Shown one piece after another: positions 56,470-64,000 of a DNA stretch of 64,000 nt. The position numbers were made by a program, and so were the translations under genes. Numbering within the stretch: the stretch's first letter is position 1; every line of letters begins with the position of its first letter. The notes under the pieces are model-generated. The model saw only the letters and a list, made by a program, of their open reading frames with translations. It was not told where the DNA came from and did not search any database. Origin of the DNA: Coenobita brevimanus (Eukaryota; Arthropoda; Malacostraca; Decapoda; Coenobitidae); assembly GCA_032717465.1 (NCBI GenBank), contig CM064697.1:6258033-6322032 (forward strand), given 5' to 3'.

Positions 56470-56529
56470 TGTTTGGTAATTATATTCTTCGTCTACAAGT
56501 GTGGGTTTTATTCACCGGCTCGTAGTATT

Positions 56530-56685
56530 TTTTTCTTTTAACTAAGATACATGAAATAAGCTGCAAAAATACGAAAATACGAGCTTACTTAATGTAAATG
56601 AATTATAGTACGTTCAAGATGGAGGGAAGGCATTTTGTATTTTGTTTGTGATGTTATAGTGTCTCTCAGGATCCTAGGATCCTCT
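56530..56685. other. Spacer between the two palindromes
   Basis: AT-rich unique sequence. A short palindromic word GGATCCTAGGATCC occurs near 56669. Confidence 0.5.
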
Positions 56686-57088
56686 CTCGGCCGAACCAAA
56701 TTGTCTGGCGTCAGCTGGAACATGATGCTAGAGTTATGTCGGTCGTGAGGGGGTTAATGGTGACGGTATTGACACTGTCAGGCTCCTATGACTCACTCAG
56801 TCGAATAAAATCGTCTGAGTCAGCTGAAATGGGGTACTAGAGTTGTCCCAAGCACCAGAGGGTTAAGAATCTTAACCCCCTGAGTGAGCATCACTCAGGG
56901 GGTTAAGATTCTTAACCCTCTGGTGCTTGGGACAACTCTAGTATTCCATTCCAGCTGACAGACGATTTTGTTCGGCTGAGTCATAGGAGCCTCACAGTTA
57001 CTACACTGTCACCATTAACCCCCGCATGACCGGCATAGCTCTGGTATATCATGTTCCAGCTGACGCCAGACAATTTGGTTCAGCCGAG
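56686..57088. repeat. 403-bp palindrome built from dispersed repeat
   Basis: Left arm 56686-56887, right arm 56891-57088, separated by GCA. The innermost 35 bp match except at one internal position, and the arms as a whole match at roughly 88 percent by eye. They contain CAGACGATTTTGTTCGGCTGAG or its complement, so they are two head-to-head copies of the family seen at 53760 and 55065. Outer ends are CTCGGCCGAACCAAATTGTC and its complement. No clear target duplication. Confidence 0.92.
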
Positions 57089-57239
57089 TGGGTCTGGGGC
57101 CTGGGGGGCACTAAATGAAAATATCCAAGAAATATTAAAGGGGGGGCTATATCAATTTTGCCACAGGAGGTATACCAAAATTGGACTTTTTAATAAAACC
57201 TCCTCCTCTCTCACTCCCTGTGTTTTGTATATGTCCCTC
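57089..57239. other. Spacer, no gene seen
   Basis: Unique sequence with a G-run near 57141. Confidence 0.4.
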
Positions 57240-57560
57240 TCTGTCTGCCTGTGGTGTGTCTGCTGTCTGCCTGTGGTGTGTCTGTCCCCTGCCTTTGGTG
57301 TGTCTGTCCCACCCTCTGTGTGTGTGTGGTGTGTCTACTGTGTGAAGGTGGCTGTGGCTATGTACGTGTCTTGTGTGTGTGTGTGTGTGTGTGTCTTGAT
57401 GTGTGTATGTATGTAGTAGTGTGTGTGTGCGTCTTGATGTCTGTATGTATGTAGTAGTGTGTGTGCGTCTTGATGTGTGTATGTATGTAGTAGTGTGTGT
57501 GTGTGTCTTGATGTGTGTATGTATGTAGTAGTGTGTGTGTATGTATGTAGTAATGTGTGT
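57240..57560 (+). repeat. G/T-rich minisatellite, ~40-bp unit
   Basis: At 57395-57555 a unit GTCTTGATGTGTGTATGTATGTAGTAGTGTGTGTG repeats about four times. To its left a different unit of about 22 bp (GTCTGCCTGTGGTGTGTCT) repeats three or four times. The 166-codon minus-strand frame (His/Thr-rich) is a by-product. Confidence 0.85.
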
Positions 57561-57596
57561 AAGTGTCTTCGTGTATGTGAGCTGAAGTGTACGTAT

Positions 57597-57745
57597 GGGG
57601 CCTTGTGGCTTTAAGGAAAGCCTGCTACGCAAACTTCCCTCAGCCACATTTTAAAGAAACCTCTATCACACCGGGACTTGAACCCGGGTCCTCCTGCTTA
57701 CCAGACCAGCACCATGCTGACCATGCCACCGCGCCCCCATTAGGA
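57597..57745 (-). mobile_element. tRNA-derived SINE (minus strand)
   Basis: On the minus strand a tRNA-like head begins near 57738 (GGCGCGGTGGCATGGTCAGC), with the A-box at about 57728-57718 and a perfect B-box GGTTCAAGTCC at 57684-57674 inside GGACCCGGGTTCAAGTCCCGG. A short body follows to about 57597 and then runs into the minisatellite. This family differs from the SINEs at 7661 and 21494. Confidence 0.75.
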
Positions 57746-59399
57746 TACCGGCTAAAACTTCTACTGTATTTTATTTCTTTACATGTTACAAAAAATGGGA
57801 AATTGAACAACATGCACAGACTAAACTAAATTGTCATGTACCTATTAATGTCGCTTTAGGAGGAGATATCTCGAAATTTCCTGAGCTACTTGGAATACCC
57901 AAGCCTGCAGTTTAATGCTAATCATGAACAAGTGCTATGGAAAGAATATAGAGCAGTTGCTACTTATATAAAGGGAGAAAGTAAAAACTGCAACTTAGAC
58001 TGCTATCCAACGGCAGGACTTAAACGATTAACCATATATTACATAAACTTAACACACTGAGTGACACAGAAACTAAACATATGATACAAATTCTTTAATG
58101 AAACTTATAATGAGAGTACAAATGACAAAATATACACTGCACAGGAAGACAGTACAGTACTCAGTGCTCATACCTTCTGTGAGAACTGAAAGCCTATCTG
58201 TTGTACCGATTTATAAACGGAAGAGATGAATCGCTAAATTTGATCCACAGTAAAAAAAAAATAATAATAATAATAATAATGAATACATAAAACAATAAAG
58301 ACAAACCATATAGACTACATGTCCACCCTAAACTGACAAAAACCTGGCATCTCTCCACCTTGAATGCTGAGCTGTTTCTAGAGATAAAGACTAGATTATC
58401 ATGCAAATCACAATGAAGATCTATGGGGAGGATGCAAAACCATAATACTGTCTTATTCTGCCACTTAGATACAGGAACTAAGCAGCAGAAGGACTAAAAT
58501 TTGTCAAGGTGAGCCAACTACAATGACACAGATTAAGTCTGAGATTATATAACGTGTAATCATGAACTGATTGCATCATTCAGTAAAGATTACAAAAGGA
58601 AAAGCTATCAAATCTGAAAGTGTAAGTACTATACAAGATATGATTAACCTTGTACATCCATATTCTGAGATATGCTTCCTATATCATAGCCTACACACAA
58701 ATTCATCCCCCTCAACAGTAATGGTATATTCCTGTTGTCTCCTGACTTCCAATCAACTTATGAAACCTCTCTCCTAATTACAGTACAGTAATATGTTAAT
58801 GAAGGCTGCTAGTAATTACCTTCAGTATGATAATTCTTATTTAAAGGTAGCAGCAATGGCTAATGAAGGATGTAAGGTATGCAGTTCTTCCAGTTCAATA
58901 TACTATATCTCCAATCAGGCTTTATCCAGTGTCTCTTCTACACATGTTAAAGAATGTCATATGGGACTCTAAGTTTGAAAAGTCTCTCCTATGCTGATTA
59001 ACATAGTTTAAAGGTAACAAGAATGGCTTAATGAAGCCTGTCCCTAACCCCTTCAGTCCAAAAGCTCTCCTATCAACCTTTAATTACTTTCCTACTGAAC
59101 AGGTTCCTGATGGTTGTAATGTGACCCTTCCGGTTTGAAAAGTCTTACCCAAGCTGAATAACAGTCTTAAATTAGCAAGAATAAAGGCTACTCATTGGAG
59201 CAGTTTGTGCCCTGTAATCCAAAAGATGTAGTTATATTCTCATTTTACTATCTATTTCTACCACCAGACCATCATATCTAACTTGAGACAGACATATAGT
59301 ACTGTATTAAAGGGATTAATGGAGGAAGAACAGGACTGAAGAGTATTGTATCGGTGCTGTAATAAGAAGGGGTAGATTGAATGATGGGGCATGTTGAAA
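57746..59399. repeat. AT-rich block of old dispersed repeats
   Basis: Pieces of the ~110-bp family (57890-57960 partial, 58351-58460) and of the CCCCTTCAGTCC/GCTGAATAA family (about 58970-59290) lie in AT-rich sequence, with an (ATA)n at 58261-58280. No coding exon is evident. Confidence 0.5.
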
Positions 59400-59640
59400 G
59401 GATGGAGGATGGCAACTAGACACAGAAAATGGCTTGGAACAAGGTCATAGAGTGTGACATCAGGGATAGGAGGCTGATCACAGAGGTTGCCAGAGGACTA
59501 ATCCCAACCAGATAGGACCAATGGACCACATAGCTCTGAAAGGCAAGGAGAGACCTCGTATACGCTACCCTGGTGGGTGCTCGAATTGTCAACTTTATGG
59601 TTGTGAAGAGCAAGCGCTACTACTGAGCTACTGCAATCGA
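59400..59640 (-). mobile_element. tRNA-derived SINE (minus strand), diverged
   Basis: On the minus strand, GCAGTAGCTCAGTAGTAGCGC near 59634-59614 is A-box-like and GACAATTCGAGCACC near 59590-59576 is a degraded B-box, spaced as in a tRNA. The body continues leftward to about 59400. Boundaries and tail are uncertain. Confidence 0.5.
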
Positions 59641-59814
59641 GCGCATGGAAATTCGCCATTAGGTGACCAAAGCCAATGCATGCAAGCATGTTGGAACCTT
59701 CATAAATGATACGATATAACCCCTCCAGTTCAAAGTCTCTCCCATGCTGAATATCATCTGAAGGAAGCATGAATAAAATCAGTTCATCTTGCAAGTGTGT
59801 GGTTAAAACTGAAA
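59641..59814. other. Spacer, no gene seen
   Basis: Includes a fragment of the CCCCTCCAGTTC.AAGTCTCTCCCATGCTGAAT dispersed repeat. Confidence 0.45.
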
Positions 59815-60035
59815 TCCATCCACCCATCCATCATCCAATCCTACGTTGCCCCATGAGGCGCGTAGGAGCCCGAGGCTAGGCAGTTGGTCCTGACATTTAA
59901 GATGAGAGTGACCAACCTCACTCATCCCTGAATGGCATTACGTGAGCAATAAACCCCAATCATCCCTTGGATATGAACCTTCACCGGCTCAATCCGACTG
60001 GAGCACAATAATTACCCACTAAACCACCAGGCGCC
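59815..60035 (-). mobile_element. tRNA-derived SINE, copy 3
   Basis: Minus-strand copy of the SINE at 21494-21710. It starts at GGCGCC (60035-60030), with the A-box TGGTTTAGTGGG at 60026-60015 and the B-box GGTTCATATCC at 59979-59969, better preserved than in copy 1. It ends in a CATCCATC-type tail near 59815. Confidence 0.8.
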
Positions 60036-60225
60036 AAAATTTGGTTATATGGTTACCAATCAGCGTAGTAAATGGTTTCCTGGTGTACAGGAAACCATTT
60101 GGCTTGTCACTCAGTGTAAAGTCACCCACAGGCAGAAGGAAGAGGAAAGAATGAAGGAATGCAAGACAGAATTGGGAGTGTAAAGTCACCCGTTGGCAGA
60201 AAGACGAGGAAAGAATGAAGGGGAA
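60036..60225 (-). mobile_element. Hairpin leader of composite element, reverse copy
   Basis: Reverse counterpart of 21195-21490: the hairpin AAATGGTTTCCTG/CAGGAAACCATTT (60070-60082, 60088-60100), then two direct sub-repeats of about 60 bp beginning GTAAAGTCACCC (about 60117 and 60179), each with GGCAGAA and GAGGAAAGAATGAAGG. The distance from hairpin to SINE is the same as in copy 1. Confidence 0.75.
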
Positions 60226-60541
60226 AAAACTGAAAAAAAAATACTTAATCCATGGGTCTTTGCATCTGGTATTGTATTTTAATCCTGTTAACCTACTATG
60301 CCTGCCCATGTACAGGATCACATTCGACCTTAAAACCTAGATAGATGGTGTGAATATCGGGGGATTTAAGTAGCACTGCTTACTCGAGTTTAAAGGGACA
60401 TCTTGGTCACCTGGAGATACACACCGCCGTATATCATCCTTATAGCTAATAATTACAACTTACATCAGCCGACTACACCTCTCGATAATGACAGCAAACA
60501 GATTTTTCGCTAATCTCGCTCCGATGTTATCCCCTCTACAG
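60226..60541. other. Spacer, no gene seen
   Basis: Unique sequence between the composite element and the retrotransposon. Confidence 0.45.
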
Positions 60542-60558
60542 AAAAAAAAAAAAAAAAA
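60542..60558. repeat. Poly-A tract
   Basis: 17 A residues immediately before the truncated 5' end of the RTE-like element. Either the tail of another insertion or part of the pre-existing target. Confidence 0.9.
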
Positions 60559-60559
60559 G

Positions 60560-62631
60560 GCAGGCAGGCGTGGTAGATGTAGAGGCAGCCATGTTCCTGT
60601 CACAGGGGACCGTGGTCTTGTTTTCACAGCTCCTGTGAGAAGAGTGGAGAATTTGCAAGATAGTGAGAAAATGGCTGAGTATAGGAGTATAGTGGAAGAA
60701 AGATTGGGAAGGTATGAGCTAGAGCAGATGGAAGGGGTGGAAGACCTACAGTAAGATATTCACGGAAGAGATAGGCGCAGCGTGTGAGGTGGTTTGTGGA
60801 GTGAGGAGGAGATGCAAGGATGTGCAAGGGACAGCATGGTGGAATGATGAGGTGAAACGAGCCGTGGAACAAAAGAAGAAGGCATATAGTGAATGGTTAG
60901 CGAGGAGAGGTAGGGGAGAAGATGAGAGAGAGAAGAGAGAGATATATGTGAGCAGGAGAAGGGAGGTGAAGAGACTGGTGAAGGGGAGTTAGCAGAAAGT
61001 GGATGAAGAGTTTGGGAGGAATCTGAGTGTGAAATGGAGGGAGAGTAAGAAATTGTTTTGGAAGGAGGTAAAGAAAGTAAGGCAGTGTGAAAGGAGATAT
61101 AGTAGGGGAGTGAAAGATAGGAATAATAGATTGTTGGTGGAGAAGAGAGAGAAATTGAGGAGATGGAAGGAGCACTTTGAGGATTTGTTGAATGTAGAGA
61201 ATGAGAGCAATGCGAGTATAAGTGGTTGGGGAATGGCTGGGAGAAGAAGAGATGAGAGGAGGGAAGAAGAGATCAGCAGGGCGGAAGTAGTGGAAGCAAT
61301 GAAGAAGATCAAGATGGGAAAGGCCCCAGGGATTGATGAAGTGTGTGGTGAAATGCTGAGGTATGGGGGTGAGATTGTTGTGGAATGGATATGGAAGTTG
61401 TGTAGATTGGCTTGGGAAGAGGGAAGGGTTCCAGAGGACTGGAAATCAGGTATAATTGTTCCTTTATACAAAGGAAAAGGGGAGAGAGAAGTATGTGGTA
61501 ACCATAGGGGTATTTGCATTCTTAGTGTGACTGGTAAAATATATGGTAGAATACTCATTGATAGGGTTAGGCATATGACAGAGGAGCTAGTTGGAGAAGA
61601 ACAAGGGGAATTTAGGAAGGGAAAAGGGTGTGTAGATCAGATAATTGTTCTAAGATGTTTAGTGGAGAAGTATCTAGAGAAGGGAAAGAAAGTGTATGCT
61701 GCCTTCATGGACTTGGAGATAGCTTATGACAGAGTAGATAGGAAAGGTATGTGGAAGGTATTAAGAATATATGGGGTGGAGAGGAAATTGTTGAATGCTG
61801 TGAAGAGTATGTACGAAGGAGGTAGGGCTACGGTGCGAGTGGATGGTGAGCTGAGTGAGTTCTTTAATCTCAATGTGGGACTGAAACAGGGTTGTGTGAT
61901 GTCTTCATGGCTGTTTAATATATACATGGATGGGGTTGTGAAGGAGGTGCAAGGTAGGGCAGTGGATGTAGGGGTGGCTCTAATGAATGAGGGTGAGATT
62001 TGGAAGATTCCAGTGTTGCTGTTTGCTGATGATATAGTATTGTTGAGTGAAGATGAATGGGAGTTGCAAGGTTTGGTGAATGAATTTGGGACAGTGTGTA
62101 GGAGGAGGACGCTGAAAGTTAATGTAAACAAAAGTAAAGTTATGGTGTTTGAGAGGAATGAAGTCACAATATGTACAGTGAGGTTGGATGGTGAGGATAT
62201 GGAGAATGTGAGTGGATTCAAGTACTTGGGTAGTGTGATGAGTAAGGATGGACCTTTGGAGGATGAAGTGCATGAAAGGGTACAGCAGGGAAGGAAGGTT
62301 GTTGGTTCACTGAAAGCAGTGATGAGAAATAGGGAGTTGAGTATGGAAGTTAAGAAGCCCCTGCATGATAGTATTGTGATCCCTACCCTGACGTATGGAA
62401 GCGAGGCGTGGACCTTGCAAGAGGGGAACAAGTCAAGAGTGAGAGCAGTGGAAATGTGTTACTTGAGAGGAGCATGTGGAGTGACATGGAGGGACAGGTT
62501 GACGAATGAAGAAGTGGAGGAACGTTGTGGGGTGGACGTGGATGTGGTCGAGAAGATTAGGAGAAATACACTGAGGTGGTTTGGACATGTGGAGAGAATG
62601 GAGAATGAAAGACTGACTAAGAGGGTGTATT
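60560..62631 (+). mobile_element. RTE-like non-LTR retrotransposon, truncated at both ends
   Basis: Plus-strand element with no endonuclease domain (5' truncation near the poly-A at 60542) and no 3' end. It stops inside the C-terminal WFGHVERM region where the opposite-strand element at 62632 begins. The truncated 5' end is typical of incomplete target-primed reverse transcription. The 3' loss is explained by the later insertion, so its missing 3' part may lie beyond 64000. Confidence 0.8.
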
Positions 62632-62636
62632 TTTAG
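60560..62636 (+). pseudogene. RTE-like ORF2 fragment: linker and reverse transcriptase
   Basis: Three collinear segments. Frame 2 to about 60750 (linker, ...EERLGRYELEQ) shifts by an indel near 60744-60753 into frame 0, with TAWWNDEVKRAVEQKKKAY. A single TAG at 60990-60992 then breaks frame 0, followed by a 545-codon open stretch from 60999. Numbered from that ATG: GKAPGID at 108-113, HRGICILSVTGK at 169-180, EEQGEFRKGKG at 200-210, motif A FMDLEIAYD at 236-244 (catalytic Asp238), motif B LKQGCVMSSWLF at 295-306, motif C FADD at 342-345, KSKVMVF at 378-384, YGSEAWTL at 466-473 and WFGHVERM at 527-534. The RT active site is intact, but the frameshift, stop, missing endonuclease and cut 3' end make it dead. 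Confidence 0.85.
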
Positions 62637-62647
62637 AATTTAGACAG

Positions 62648-62653
62648 TTTATT
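62648..62653 (-). promoter_or_regulatory. AATAAA polyadenylation signal
   Basis: Minus-strand AATAAA about 15 bases before the A-rich end of the retrotransposon, the expected spacing for its transcript 3' end. Confidence 0.7.
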
Positions 62654-62739
62654 GAGACAAACAGTTATACATACATATACGTATACAGGTATATCTATAT
62701 ATTACATTATCACCTCAAAAGGATGAGGAAGCTGAGCTA

Positions 62740-62855
62740 CTCTTCACCCTACTCCGAGATATTACATACTAACATAAGAACATAATGTAATTTTCACCCT
62801 GCTCTGAGATATTACATAAGAGCATAATGTACTCTTCACCCTACTCAAATATTTT
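62740..62855 (-). repeat. Tandem repeat in retrotransposon 3' UTR
   Basis: Two and a half imperfect units of about 45-60 bp containing TTCACCCT.CTC.GAGATATTACATA and CATAATGTA on the plus strand, inside the 3' UTR of the minus-strand element. Confidence 0.75.
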
Positions 62856-62889
62856 GTTCAGTTACTCTTACATCACAATATAGCAATGT

Positions 62890-64000
62890 CTACTTAAGTA
62901 TGTGTTTGATGTTTTTACAATTCAGTATACTTCCTATTTTATCGTTATTAAACATCCAAACGACTTGTTCGGTCACTGAGTCTACAGCAGGATTTCTAAA
63001 CTGCGCTAATTTTGAGCAGTGAAGTACATAGTGTTGCAGGGTGTGGGCTCTGGGTTCATTACACAGTCTGCAGCACGTTTTATGATCTGGCGTATCCACT
63101 CCAAGCTGCCACAGATATTTATAGCCTAACCTCAGTCTAGTGCATACAGAATCTTTCCACTTATTTCTATATTTTCCATACGTGAAGTGGGTTCTCAAAG
63201 CAACGTTAGTATAGTGATACATAGTTTCACTACTAGAATGTTGCTGCTCCATTCTCTGATTTTCCTCTTGACCTTGTTGTGTTCTTATTATAGTTTTAAT
63301 CTGTTTCAAGGTTAGTTGGCATACTACATCTATGTCTTCTTTTTCTGCTGCACTCTTGGCTAGTTAATCAGCTCTTTCGTTACCTGGTATTCCAACATGG
63401 GATGGTATCCATGTGAATGATATGAATCTACCCGATTGCTTGAGCTGATGCAGGACAGCTCTACACTGGAAGACTACGTCTGCCAGTGCAGGTGCTGTGC
63501 TCTTAAGGGACTCCAGTGCTCCTCGGCTGTCTACGAAGAAGCACAAGTCTCCTTCACCTCCTGTGATCTCCCTGAGGCCGTATAATATTGCATATAGCTC
63601 TGCCTGAGTGGAAGACACGTTGTTGCTTATTCTAAAATTTATTTCGCTCTGTCCACATGCACTGTCTGCTTTATCTAATATTACGATCCCACATCCTGCT
63701 CTGCCATCTTCTCTGACCGAACCATCGCAGTAGACGTGAGCAGTGTTTTCATTGTAGAGTTTATTTATTTGGTTTTGTGCATGTGTCCTTAACACACCTA
63801 CAGCATAACATTCTTTCTTTTTCTGTAGTGGAGATATGCTCACCTTTACCTCTTCCTCTTCCCAGGGTGGAGGCCTAGGTGCCTGCGGTATCTCCTCACA
63901 GAAGTTTTGTACCTCGTATTTGAGTACGTTCCTCTCAAGCTCTTTCACATAGCCATTCTTGCCTTGCCTCCAGATGGTTCTGGTTCCGTTAACAACATCT
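62890..64000 (-). pseudogene. Retrotransposon ORF2 C-terminus: RNase H and zinc motif, runs off window
   Basis: The frame is open from the window edge (64000) to a TAA at 63366-63364, then continues in the same frame to the true end, TAG at 62892-62890. Numbered from the GTG at 63948, RNase H landmarks are CDGS with Asp75, AELYAI with Glu117, FFVDSRGAL with Asp140 and WIPSHVGIPGNERAD with His184. The TAA falls right after ERAD, where the family normally continues LAK.A, and that sequence is present directly after the stop. The C-terminal part has C..C........H.....C spacing (CRLCNEPRAHTLQHYVLHC), the usual end of these ORF2 proteins. A single nonsense mutation is the only lesion visible, so the copy is relatively young. 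Confidence 0.82.

Larger units (their letters stand above)
55949..56516. repeat. 568-bp near-perfect palindrome
   Basis: Left arm 55949-56232, right arm 56235-56516, separated by two bases. By eye about 97 percent of positions match. Differences are a few substitutions (around 56131-56170 against 56295-56340), one shorter GT run and single-base changes in G-runs. The core is GTAGCAGGAAGGGA-ca-TCCCTTCCTGCTAC. Outward from the centre the arms hold TAAGGTCAGATAGG, a G-rich block, a GT-rich block with GGTAAAGGTGAGGTGGGGTG, and the CTGAAGA motif. Confidence 0.95.
55913..56517. mobile_element. Palindromic insertion with 12-bp target duplication
   Basis: Sequence between two copies of GCTCGTAGTATT (55901-55912 and 56518-56529). 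It consists of about 36 bp of non-palindromic sequence on the left and the 568-bp palindrome at 55949-56516. The related uninterrupted repeat at 23291-23400 looks like an empty site, supporting insertion followed by target duplication. Coding capacity is nil. Proposed to be a non-autonomous retroelement-derived foldback. The superfamily is unproven. Confidence 0.7.
62632..64000 (-). mobile_element. I/jockey-superfamily retrotransposon, 3' part (minus strand)
   Basis: Opposite-strand element inserted into the RTE copy. Its 3' terminus is an A-rich end (plus-strand T run at 62627-62632) just after an AATAAA signal. Leftward-reading order is RNase H, C-terminal zinc-finger-like motif, 3' UTR with tandem repeats, AATAAA, A-rich tail. 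The upstream RT and endonuclease regions would lie to the right of 64000. Confidence 0.8.

Noticed and set aside
55949..56516. Palindrome as a sequencing-library hairpin artefact
   Set aside because: Arms differ by real substitutions and are bracketed by a 12-bp direct repeat with an apparent empty site elsewhere. Not formally excluded without reads.

Overview
This window looks like eukaryotic, gene-poor, repeat-dense intergenic DNA from an arthropod, most likely a decapod crustacean. The support is indirect. There are many long (CA/GT)n, (CT/GA)n and (TA)n tracts, degenerate CCTAA/TTAGG runs (the arthropod telomere motif), several tRNA-derived SINE families, RTE-like and I/jockey-like non-LTR retrotransposons, mariner and Harbinger MITEs, and no bacterial gene organisation. 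The species cannot be named from the sequence. Most open frames above 60 codons are accidents of low-complexity DNA. Apart from retrotransposon remnants I find only one host coding exon worth proposing, a minus-strand signal-peptide exon at 30147-30279.

Layout: 0.5-4.2 kb is one long pyrimidine-rich tract that flips to purine-rich DNA at about 4.3 kb. 7.7 kb holds a clear tRNA-derived SINE. 11.0-11.8 kb is a dispersed repeat with about 120-bp internal tandem units carrying paired TGACCT half-sites. 13.5-13.9 kb is another widespread invertebrate repeat. 21.2-22.3 kb carries a composite of a 13-bp hairpin plus a SINE, seen again in reverse at 59.8-60.2 kb and without the SINE at 31.7 kb. 27.3 and 28.5 kb hold two well-bounded MITEs. 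30.1 kb is the candidate first exon. 33.5-46.6 kb is mostly unique sequence broken by long microsatellites. 47.4-47.8 kb is a foldback element. 48.2-55.4 kb is a run of minisatellites (24-bp, CAG-rich, 30/45-bp and CCTACC arrays) surrounding a decayed I/jockey-like element.

The most unusual part is 55.9-57.1 kb, where two large near-perfect palindromes stand 170 bp apart. The first (about 284-bp arms) is flanked by a 12-bp direct repeat and sits inside a dispersed repeat whose uninterrupted relative is at 23.3 kb. Each arm carries a CTGAAGA-hairpin-GAAAC motif resembling part of a hammerhead ribozyme core, which suggests, without proving, a link to Penelope-like elements. The second palindrome (about 200-bp arms) is built from a different dispersed repeat.

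The right end is a nest of retrotransposons. A 5'-truncated RTE-like element with an intact reverse transcriptase core (60.56-62.63 kb, plus strand) is cut near its 3' end by an oppositely oriented element that carries RNase H and a C-terminal zinc-finger-like motif and runs off the window at 64000. Both carry disabling mutations.
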